Source: an uncultured Eubacteriales bacterium
GTDB taxonomy: Bacteria; Bacillota; Clostridia; Oscillospirales; Oscillospiraceae
Direction: 5' to 3'
NCBI GenBank assembly: GCA_902496595.1
Contig: CABVBV010000035.1
Span: 1-15,727, forward strand
Length of the DNA stretch: 15,727 bases
The translations under genes and the position numbers were made by a program. A model generated the notes under the pieces. That model ran no database searches. It saw only the letters and a list, made by a program, of their open reading frames with translations, and was not told where the DNA came from. Positions 1 to 5,536 of the stretch are shown in pieces; position 1 is the stretch's first letter; each line of letters starts with the position of its first letter.

Positions 1-60
1 GACGAGTTCCTGCGGCTCTGGAACACCCCGGCGCACACCCCGGCCTTCTTCAAGGGGTGA
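1..60 (+). CDS. C-terminal tail of an unidentified protein (partial)
   Basis: The first 60 bases are open in frame 1 and end in TGA. They encode a 19-residue C terminus ending ...NTPAHTPAFFKG. The reading frame enters from the left edge, so the start and almost all of the protein are missing. The stop lies 6 nt before the ATG of the LsrF-type gene, and an AAGGGG stretch near the end of this tail (about 52-57) would serve as the ribosome binding site of that gene. This suggests both belong to one operon. The tail is too short to assign to a family. A sugar or polyol enzyme would fit the neighbour, but that is only a guess from context. Confidence 0.5.
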   Translation, partial: DEFLRLWNTPAHTPAFFKG

Positions 61-66
61 GACGCC

Positions 67-948
67 ATGGCCGACGCAGTTGGGAACAAGGCGGCGAAGG
101 ACTACCACCTCGGCACACCTGCGCCTGAGCAGGGCTTCTTCGCCAAGGGCCTCGGCCACACGGACTGGGGCATGAAAAACCGCGTCTCGAGGCTGTTCTC
201 GCCCGAGACCGGCAACACCGTCATGCTGGCCTTCGACCACGGCTACATCATGGGCTCGACGGCGGGCCTGGAGCGGCTGGACGTGACCATCGCGCCGCTG
301 TGCGAGTACGCGGACGTGCTCATGGGCACACGCGGGGCCATACGCAGCTGCATCCCGCCGACGACGGGAAAGGCCGTCTGCCTGCGCGCAACGCACGACA
401 GCTCGGTGCTCTTCGAGGACATGAGCCGGGGTTCCGGCCTCGCTCTGGACATGGAGGACGCCATAAGGATGAACGCGGCGGCGCTGGCCATACAGTGCTT
501 TGTCGGCGGCGCGGGAGAGCGGGACTCGCTCGAGGCGCTCTGCCGTGCGGCGGACGCGGGCTACAGGTACGGCGTGCCCATCCTCGGCGTCACGGCGGTG
601 GGCAAGGAGATGGCCCGCACGACGCAGTATTTCCTGCTCGCGACGAGGATACTCGCGGAGCTGGGCGCGAGCGCGGTGAAGACCTACTACTGCGAGGGCT
701 TCGAGAAGGTCGCCTCGGCCTGCCCGGTGCCCATAGTCATAGCGGGCGGCAAGAAGCTGCCCGAGTCCGAGGCGCTGGAGATGGCGTACAGGGCCATGAA
801 CGAGGGCGCGAGGGGCGTGGACATGGGCCGGAACATCTTCCAGTCCGAGCACCCCGAGGCCATGTGCCGGGCCGTCGCCGCCGTAGTCCACAAAGGCTTC
901 GACGCGAAGTGCGCCTACGAATACTATCTCGAACTCGCGAACGAATGA
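67..948 (+). CDS. lsrF: LsrF-type class I aldolase/thiolase
   Basis: The 293-residue protein resembles E. coli LsrF (291 aa) along its whole length. LsrF is the cytoplasmic TIM-barrel enzyme of the DeoC/FbaB/LsrF class I aldolase family that transfers an acetyl group from the phosphorylated AI-2 product P-HPD to CoA. Conserved blocks visible here are DWGM (33-36), VMLAFDHGY (52-60), ADVLMGTRG (82-90), VGKEM (178-182), AVKTYY (203-208), VPIVIAGGKKLPE (221-233) and GVDMGRNIFQS (250-260). Lys205 in AVKTYY matches the Schiff-base lysine of the family. The start has an AAGGGG site about 9 nt upstream, inside the previous gene's tail. No lsrK, lsrR, lsrG or AI-2 transporter gene is visible, so the physiological substrate may be another phosphorylated ketose or dione. 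The family is secure; the AI-2 role is not. Confidence 0.88.
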   Translation: MADAVGNKAAKDYHLGTPAPEQGFFAKGLGHTDWGMKNRVSRLFSPETGNTVMLAFDHGYIMGSTAGLERLDVTIAPLCEYADVLMGTRGAIRSCIPPTTGKAVCLRATHDSSVLFEDMSRGSGLALDMEDAIRMNAAALAIQCFVGGAGERDSLEALCRAADAGYRYGVPILGVTAVGKEMARTTQYFLLATRILAELGASAVKTYYCEGFEKVASACPVPIVIAGGKKLPESEALEMAYRAMNEGARGVDMGRNIFQSEHPEAMCRAVAAVVHKGFDAKCAYEYYLELANE

Positions 949-963
949 GAACGGAGGTATTAT

Positions 964-1287
964 ATGTCAGCAGAATATATGCACATCGGCATCCCGGTGC
1001 TGAATAAGAAGCCGAACATGGTGTATAACGAATGGGGAAAGTTCTGGGTCAACGAGAGCGTGGACGAGTACGACTACAAGATCGAGTACCTTAAGTTCGA
1101 GGAGGGCACGCGCTTTCCCGAGCTGCTCGCGAAGCAGCCGCACGTGGCCTACAAGGTGGACGACGCCGAGCCGTATCTGGCCGAGGCAGACCGCGTCATC
1201 TTCGGCCCGGAGGCCCTGGGCGACAACGTGCGCCTGGCCTTCATCGTGAAGGACGACGCGATCATAGAGCTGTACGAAGAAAAATAA
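964..1287 (+). CDS. Small VOC (glyoxalase)-like protein, function unknown
   Basis: A 107-residue soluble protein with no signal peptide or membrane segment. A strong GGAGGT site (953-958) lies 5 nt before the ATG, and the gene begins 15 nt after the LsrF-type gene, so the two are probably co-transcribed. The N-terminal MHIGIPV strand, the central PHVAYKVDD block and the C-terminal DDAIIELYEE strand resemble one beta-alpha-beta-beta-beta module of the vicinal oxygen chelate fold. Possible metal ligands are His7, His60 and a C-terminal Glu, but these are guesses. VOC proteins include isomerases, epimerases and glyoxalases. A job in isomerising or rearranging the sugar or dione handled by the neighbouring aldolase is inferred from context only. 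The hairpin just after the stop closes the unit. Confidence 0.6.
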   Translation: MSAEYMHIGIPVLNKKPNMVYNEWGKFWVNESVDEYDYKIEYLKFEEGTRFPELLAKQPHVAYKVDDAEPYLAEADRVIFGPEALGDNVRLAFIVKDDAIIELYEEK

Positions 1288-1291
1288 ATTG

Positions 1292-1330
1292 AGCTGAACC
1301 CCCGCCAAATAATAAGGCGGGGGTTCAGCT
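1292..1330 (+). terminator. Hairpin terminator after the LsrF/VOC unit
   Basis: A perfect 15-bp inverted repeat (1292-1306 with 1316-1330, core CCCCCGCC/GGCGGGGG) encloses a 9-nt A/T-rich loop, starting 4 nt after the TAA stop. It is very stable but is followed by TCAGTCTGCC rather than a T-run, so it may be an inefficient or factor-assisted terminator, or an mRNA 3' stabiliser. Confidence 0.7.
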
Positions 1331-1448
1331 TCAGTCTGCCTCCGGGCCTCGCGCAGCGGAGCGCCACAGTGCCGTCCCCTTTGTCTTCTTCGACAAGCCG
1401 GAGCCGGGCCCCGCCTCATTATTCGGCAGATGCGCCTTTCGCTAGGGA

Positions 1449-1477
1449 TTGACAACGGATTGACTATGTTATATGAT
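1449..1477 (+). promoter_or_regulatory. Near-consensus sigma-A promoter of the dehydratase pair
   Basis: TTGACA (1449-1454), a 17-bp spacer and TATGAT (1472-1477) form an almost perfect housekeeping promoter. Transcription would begin near 1484, giving a leader of about 60 nt before the TTG start at 1545. The -10 box overlaps an in-frame ATG at 1473, which therefore cannot be the translation start of this transcript. The rest of the gap to the left (1331-1448) shows no gene or clear signal. Confidence 0.8.
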
Positions 1478-1530
1478 ATTTACAGTGTACGCAATCGATT
1501 TTCGTGGAAGAGTACTGTGCAGATTTTACA

Positions 1531-1547
1531 AGGGGGTATCGATTTTG
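1531..1547 (+). promoter_or_regulatory. Ribosome binding site and TTG start of the first dehydratase subunit
   Basis: AGGGGGT (1531-1537) stands 7 nt before TTG (1545-1547). It is the only well-spaced Shine-Dalgarno/start pair in this frame downstream of the predicted transcription start, and so it fixes the N terminus. Confidence 0.75.
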
Positions 1548-2711
1548 TCAACAAAAGACACCATCCGTGAGCTGAGCCGCCGTTCCCAGGCCAGAGTGCG
1601 AGAGCTGGTATCTGAGAAGAGGGCGGGGACTCCGCTCATAGAGTACAACAGCAGCTTCATTCCCGAGGAGTTCATCAGGGCGGCGGGAGCGAACACCTAC
1701 TTCATGTGCCGCGGCGGCGAGCCTGAGCCGACGGACGCCGTGCTCGACTATATGCTCAGGTTCATGAACCCGCTGTCCCGCTCCATGGCGGGCTATATGG
1801 AGCTGGGTCTCGACCCCATCACTCCGAACGCCGATCTCGTCGCCATCGCCCAGACCGACTGCCACGTCGGCCGCATCAGCGAGCTCATGGAGTTCAAGGG
1901 CGTCAAGGTCGGCAAGGTGGGCGTCCCCGCCGACTGGGAGAAGCCCGTGGCCTTCGAGTACTACCTGAACTCCCTGCGCGAGCTGATGAAAAAGGTCGAG
2001 GAGATCACCGGCAAGCCGGTGGATATGGACGCCGCGAGGCACAATATCGAGGTCTCGAACCGGATAAACGGGCTGTTCAGGCGTCTGGACGCGCTGCGGC
2101 GCGGCGAGCGCTGCCCCATCGGGTTCGAGGACTACATGAGGCTGCAGCATCTGAGCTTCTCTACGGGGGAGCCGGAGCAGTTTGCGGACGAGCTGGAGAA
2201 GCTCTGCAATGAGCTGGAGGCCGGCGCCGAGTGCGCGCTGCCTGAGAACGCTCCGAGGGTGCTGGTCGCGGGCCGCGTTATCGCGATAGGCGACTACACC
2301 ATGCCCAGGCTGCTCGACAGCTTCGGCTGCGCCGTAACCGCCGATATGCTCGACGAGGGTGTCCGCGTCACCGAAAAGGACGTCTGCACCGAGGGCGACC
2401 TCTACGAGAACTTCGCCAGGAACCGCTATCTCGACAAGCTGCCCATCGACCTCTTCCAGCCCTCCTGGAAGCAGCGCTTTGAGAGGATGAAGGAGCTCAT
2501 CGAGGCCGGGAAAGCGGACGGCGTCATCTGGTACCAGCTCGCCTTCGACGAGATCTACGACATGGAGTACTCCTGCGTGGCCAAGTGGCTGGGTGAGATG
2601 AAGATGCCGCTGCTGAAGCTGGAGACGGCCTATTCCTACTCGCGTGAGGAGATGGGCCCGCTCACGAACCGCATCGAGAACTTCGTGCAGAACCTGAAGG
2701 AGGGAAAGTGA
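1545..2711 (+). CDS. 2-hydroxyacyl-CoA dehydratase-family subunit (HgdB/FldC-like)
   Basis: A 388-residue protein from the TTG start. It shows the fold signature of the 2-hydroxyacyl-CoA dehydratase D-component family: a Rossmann-like N half with ADLVAIAQTDCHVGR (96-110), a second half starting APRVLVAGRVI (236-246), and the closing DGVIWYQLAFDE...PLLKLET...TRIENF pattern (325-380). Well-studied relatives bind one [4Fe-4S] cluster per subunit through three cysteines and remove water from 2-hydroxyacyl-CoA in amino-acid fermentation. Here Cys106 sits in the usual central position. The residues aligned with the first (NPLSRS, 75-80) and third (AFDEIYD, 333-339) cysteine motifs are not cysteines. 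Cys55 and Cys344 lie elsewhere and could substitute. An ATG at 1473 is too early because it lies inside the -10 box. Its partner gene starts 1 nt after the stop. The substrate cannot be told from sequence. Confidence 0.82.
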   Translation: MSTKDTIRELSRRSQARVRELVSEKRAGTPLIEYNSSFIPEEFIRAAGANTYFMCRGGEPEPTDAVLDYMLRFMNPLSRSMAGYMELGLDPITPNADLVAIAQTDCHVGRISELMEFKGVKVGKVGVPADWEKPVAFEYYLNSLRELMKKVEEITGKPVDMDAARHNIEVSNRINGLFRRLDALRRGERCPIGFEDYMRLQHLSFSTGEPEQFADELEKLCNELEAGAECALPENAPRVLVAGRVIAIGDYTMPRLLDSFGCAVTADMLDEGVRVTEKDVCTEGDLYENFARNRYLDKLPIDLFQPSWKQRFERMKELIEAGKADGVIWYQLAFDEIYDMEYSCVAKWLGEMKMPLLKLETAYSYSREEMGPLTNRIENFVQNLKEGK

Positions 2712-2712
2712 A

Positions 2713-4134
2713 ATGGCCGGAAAAGAGATAAATTCAAGGTTTTTGGAGCTCGCCGGCTTTGAAGGCGAGGAGCTGCAGGAGATACTCCCGCGCTGGCTGG
2801 AATCCGCCGACACGCTGGGCCTGAGCGACGAGGATATGCGCTACGCCGTCGAGGAATACATCCCAATGAACTGGGACGTGAAATACAAGGGCGTGCGTCT
2901 GCTCATCGGCGCGTGGACGCGCGAGCTGATGGAGGTCACGCGGACAAAGCAGTACAAGGCGGAGGGCAAGAAGATAATCTACGGCATCCTGCCGGCAGTC
3001 GTAACGCCGTATACGGCCTTCAAGCGTGCGGGCGGGGACAATGTGCACGTATCCTTCCCGGATCTCATACTGGTCAAGACCCTCAACGGCTTTTTCCACA
3101 AGGCTGCGCCGATAATAACCAAGGCGGAGGACCTCGGTTTCAACTACGGCTGCCGCCACTGCCCGCTGAACAAGACGCGCCTCGCCGCGTTCGCGACAGG
3201 GATGATAGCCTCGCCGGACGTCATCTGGAGCTGGGGCTTCAACTGCGACGAGGGGCCGAAGACCGACGAGCTGATCCAGTGCCTGACCGGAGAGGACTGG
3301 CCCTATGTCATCAGCCGCATCCCGCACGACACGTATTTCGGCCAGGCGGACGACGAATATGAGCGCATAAAGTATCTGAGCAAGGTCATCAAGTCGGATA
3401 TCGACAAGATGTGCGAACTGACGGGCATCTATCCGACGGAGGAGGATTTCAAGCAGGCTCTGGCGGACGCGGGGCGGTATCTGTTCAAGCTGGGTATGCT
3501 GGGGAATCTGGTATGCAATTCTGACCCTGTGCCGGTCGGAGGCAATGCGCTGGTGCTGTTCCAGGATGCCGTCGGCGTGCCGCTGAACCACGGATACAAG
3601 TATCTTGAGGCCGCAATAGACGTGCTCATCAAGGAGTGCCAGGCTGCGGTGAAAGCCGGCGAAGGCGTGCTGCCGAAGGGCGCTCCGAAGGTGGGCAGCT
3701 ATTTCGTGCCCTTCTGCATTCCCTGGATCGACCGCATCTTCCGCGAGAACGGCGTGGCGACGACCTTCAGCCAGACCCTCAGCCCGAGCAAGAGCCAGAT
3801 GAAGCCCTCCGCGTATGCTGACGACCCGTACATGGGCATGGCGGAGCAGTGGCTGAAGATGCCTCTGGGGCAGAACATGGGCTACGAGGCGGAGTCGATG
3901 ATAGAGAAGGTCAATGCGAACCACCCGGACGGTATGCTGATGGGCTTCTTCGACTTCGACCGCTGGCTGGGCGCGCACCAGAAGATGTGCGCCGAGATCG
4001 TGCAGAAGGCGACGGGGGTGCCGCACTACTATATCGAGGCGGACTTCTGGGACGACCGCGAGTACAGCGAGGAAGCGCTGCGCACGAGGATAGAGAGCAT
4101 CTGCCAGATCATGCACACCCGCAAGGGCGACTGA
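2713..4134 (+). CDS. 2-hydroxyacyl-CoA dehydratase-family subunit (HgdA-like), larger partner
   Basis: A 473-residue protein beginning 1 nt after the upstream subunit, with AAGGAGGG (2697-2704) 8 nt before the ATG. It has a helical N-terminal extension of about 85 residues before the family core. Visible core motifs are FNYGCRHCPLNKTRLAAF (143-160), with Cys147 and Cys150 where the first cluster cysteine is expected. WGFNCDEGPKT (174-184) carries Cys178 at the second. The C-terminal block is DGMLMGFFDFDRWLG...GVPHYYIEAD...YSEEALRTRIE (406-461). In canonical members this last block carries a cysteine (an RSCK- or FCDP-like motif), replaced here by DRWLG. The nearest cysteine is Cys426. The two genes should form a heterodimer. 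Canonical enzymes need one-electron activation by an ATPase (HgdC/FldI type), and no such gene is visible here. Membership of the family is firm; dehydratase activity is inferred. Confidence 0.82.
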   Translation: MAGKEINSRFLELAGFEGEELQEILPRWLESADTLGLSDEDMRYAVEEYIPMNWDVKYKGVRLLIGAWTRELMEVTRTKQYKAEGKKIIYGILPAVVTPYTAFKRAGGDNVHVSFPDLILVKTLNGFFHKAAPIITKAEDLGFNYGCRHCPLNKTRLAAFATGMIASPDVIWSWGFNCDEGPKTDELIQCLTGEDWPYVISRIPHDTYFGQADDEYERIKYLSKVIKSDIDKMCELTGIYPTEEDFKQALADAGRYLFKLGMLGNLVCNSDPVPVGGNALVLFQDAVGVPLNHGYKYLEAAIDVLIKECQAAVKAGEGVLPKGAPKVGSYFVPFCIPWIDRIFRENGVATTFSQTLSPSKSQMKPSAYADDPYMGMAEQWLKMPLGQNMGYEAESMIEKVNANHPDGMLMGFFDFDRWLGAHQKMCAEIVQKATGVPHYYIEADFWDDREYSEEALRTRIESICQIMHTRKGD

Positions 4135-4148
4135 ACGGAGATACATTG

Positions 4149-4185
4149 AAACAGCGGGGGACTTCACAGTCCTCCGCTGTTTTTT
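4149..4185 (+). terminator. Intrinsic terminator of the dehydratase pair
   Basis: A 15-bp stem (4149-4163 with 4168-4182, one G-U pair) has a TCAC loop and runs into six Ts (4180-4185). It is a textbook rho-independent terminator 14 nt after the TGA stop. It lies between convergent genes and may also stop the - strand XRE unit, since that side has a short T-run (complement of 4149-4151). Confidence 0.92.
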
Positions 4186-4198
4186 CGTGCCGCAGCGC

Positions 4199-4393
4199 TC
4201 AGTCTTCCCAGAAAAGCTCGTCGAGGGTCTTGTTCAGAGCGCGGCAGATGGCGAGGCAGAGCTTTATGGTCGGGTTGTAGTCCCCCTTCTCGATGGCGTT
4301 TATCGTCTGCCTCGAGACCCCTACCGCGTCCGCCAGCTGCTGCTGCGACATATCCAGCGCCGCCCGCGCCGCCTTCAAGCGCAGGTTTTTCAT
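4199..4393 (-). CDS. XRE-family helix-turn-helix regulator
   Basis: A 64-residue protein that is almost entirely one XRE/Cro-type HTH domain. Residues 15-34, with SQQQLADAVGVSRQTINAIE, give the two DNA-contacting helices. KGDYNPTIKLCLAICRALN follows, and the protein ends TLDELFWED. These small single-domain regulators are common in Bacillota and usually repress or tune the adjacent membrane-protein gene. Its ATG overlaps the TGA of the upstream gene (ATGA, 4390-4393), so translation is coupled and the two proteins are probably made in fixed proportion. It should bind DNA near the promoter at 4851-4879 if it is autoregulatory; that is inference. The small size is normal for this subgroup, not a truncation. 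Confidence 0.9.
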   Translation of the reverse strand: MKNLRLKAARAALDMSQQQLADAVGVSRQTINAIEKGDYNPTIKLCLAICRALNKTLDELFWED

Positions 4394-4824
4394 TCCTCAG
4401 TTCCCCTGTCCCGAAGCCCGTGCAGCCAGTACATCAGCAGCACGACGCCCGTCATGACGCCGACTATCAGGCTGACCGAGCGGAAGGTGAGCAGCCCGTC
4501 CACAACGATCTCCCCTTCCATCAGGTTGCCCGCGCCGAAAAGCAGGTTCGCCAGCGTCAGCACCAGCAGCACCGTCTGGTTCCGCTTCCGGTTCCGCCCT
4601 ATGCCCGCAAAGGCGTCCTGTTTTATGCAGATCGACGCAAACACCAGCAGCGCCGCGCATATGCAGATGATGCAGCCCGTCAGCGTGTCGCACCAGCGGC
4701 CTATGAGCATATCCATCATACCGTACACCATGAGGCAGATCATCAGCGTGAAAAAGCCCCACATGAACGCCCGGCCCCTCGCCAGCACCTGCCTCTCGTC
4801 GTACTCGTCTTTGTTGAACACCAT
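4390..4824 (-). CDS. Small four-helix membrane protein paired with the XRE regulator
   Basis: A 144-residue integral membrane protein. After a charged N terminus containing DEYDERQ (6-12), four hydrophobic stretches are visible at about 20-39, 48-67, 84-100 and 115-135, and the tail is short and charged (RDRGTEE). The ATG at 4824 is chosen because AAGGGG (complement of about 4834-4839) is well placed upstream. The earlier ATG at 4860 lies inside the promoter region and cannot be on the transcript. Short membrane proteins with an N-terminal DERQ-type motif next to small XRE regulators recur in Bacillota and have no established biochemical role. They have been treated as possible sensors or membrane-stress modules, which is conjecture. 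The XRE gene overlaps its stop by 4 nt. No catalytic motif is seen. Confidence 0.8.
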   Translation of the reverse strand: MVFNKDEYDERQVLARGRAFMWGFFTLMICLMVYGMMDMLIGRWCDTLTGCIICICAALLVFASICIKQDAFAGIGRNRKRNQTVLLVLTLANLLFGAGNLMEGEIVVDGLLTFRSVSLIVGVMTGVVLLMYWLHGLRDRGTEE

Positions 4825-4850
4825 GTAAAACACCCCTTCCTTCTGCCCGG

Positions 4851-4879
4851 AGCATAACACAGGCCCGACAAAATGTCAA
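4851..4879 (-). promoter_or_regulatory. Promoter of the membrane protein/XRE unit
   Basis: Read on the - strand: TTGACA (complement of 4874-4879), a 17-bp spacer and TATGCT (complement of 4851-4856). The predicted start near 4844 lies about 20 nt before the ATG at 4824, leaving a short leader with the ribosome binding site. It rules out the upstream ATG at 4860. Confidence 0.8.
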
Positions 4880-4901
4880 GTATATTTTACTTAATATCGC
4901 A

Positions 4902-4930
4902 TAAAAACGTCCCCGTCTCCCGGAGACGTT
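4902..4930 (-). terminator. Intrinsic terminator of the AraM/LOG unit
   Basis: On the - strand, AACGTCTCC (4930-4922) pairs with GGGGACGTT (4914-4906) through one G-U pair. The loop is 7 nt, and a TTTTTA run (4907-4902) follows. It starts 2 nt after the LOG gene's stop and lies just upstream of the next promoter. Confidence 0.8.
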
Positions 4931-4932
4931 CC

Positions 4933-5529
4933 TCATTTCACGTTGTACTTGCCGAGTATCTTTTCCTTCCAGACGTCCTCCGGCTCGGCCTTGTAGCTCT
5001 CCACGTAGTCGAGGAGCTTTTTGCAGTCGTCGAAGACGGCGTAGAGCGCATGGCCGTCCTCGGGGAAGAAGCGCTCGGTGACGGCCTTCGTGAGCATGGC
5101 CTCCATGGCGTCGTAGTAGCCGAGGGTGTTGAGCACGGCCATGGCCTTGGCGTGGCGGCCGAGCTGCTTGAGCGTCAGCGCCTCGAAGAACTCCTCGAAG
5201 GTGCCGATGCCGCCGGGCAGGGTGACGAAGGCCTCGGACATATCCTCCATGGTCTTTTTGCGCTCGGACATGGTCTCGGTGAAGACCATCTGAGTGCAGC
5301 CCTCGTAGAGTATGCCCGGCTCGTCGAAGAACCTTGGCGCGACGCCGATGATGCCCTTGCCGCCGACGCTCGCCATGCCCCTTGCCGCCGCGCCCATGAG
5401 GCCGCTCGTGCCGCCGCCGAAGACCAGCTCGTGCCCCCGCCGGGCCATCTCAGCGCCCAGCTCGAAGGCGGCGTCGTAGTATTCCTGTCTCAGCTCGCGG
5501 CTCGAGGCCCCGAACACGCATATCCTCAT
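4933..5529 (-). CDS. LOG-family (TIGR00730) nucleotide phosphoribohydrolase
   Basis: A 198-residue cytoplasmic Rossmann-fold protein of the LOG/lysine-decarboxylase-like family. Its defining motifs are intact: GGGTSGLMG (38-46, phosphate binding), MSERKKTM (87-94, with the usual arginine-lysine pair) and PGGIGTFEE (105-113, carrying the catalytic glutamate). Characterised members cleave the N-glycosidic bond of nucleoside 5'-monophosphates, including cytokinin ribotides and sometimes AMP, releasing base and ribose 5-phosphate. The bacterial role is often nucleotide salvage or clean-up. The ATG at 5529 is preferred because it directly begins the conserved MRICVFGAS strand. A TTG at 5547 in the same frame would overlap the upstream gene and add six residues. 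It starts 7 nt after the AraM-family stop, so both are on one mRNA. The family is sure; the substrate is not known. Confidence 0.9.
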   Translation of the reverse strand: MRICVFGASSRELRQEYYDAAFELGAEMARRGHELVFGGGTSGLMGAAARGMASVGGKGIIGVAPRFFDEPGILYEGCTQMVFTETMSERKKTMEDMSEAFVTLPGGIGTFEEFFEALTLKQLGRHAKAMAVLNTLGYYDAMEAMLTKAVTERFFPEDGHALYAVFDDCKKLLDYVESYKAEPEDVWKEKILGKYNVK

Positions 5530-5536
5530 CTGTGCC

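Noticed and set aside
1473..1544. ATG at 1473 as the start of the first dehydratase subunit
   Set aside because: The codon lies within the -10 box of a near-consensus promoter and has no ribosome binding site.
1548..4167. Long open frames on the - strand (1548-2813 and 2734-4167) opposite the dehydratase genes
   Set aside because: They are antisense shadows of GC-rich coding sequence. They have low-complexity His/Arg/Leu-rich translations and no family motifs, whereas the + strand frames carry clear family signatures.
4187..4857. Open frames on the + strand across the XRE/membrane protein region
   Set aside because: Their translations match no family, while the - strand gives a recognisable HTH protein and a four-helix protein with a promoter, ribosome binding site and ATGA overlap.
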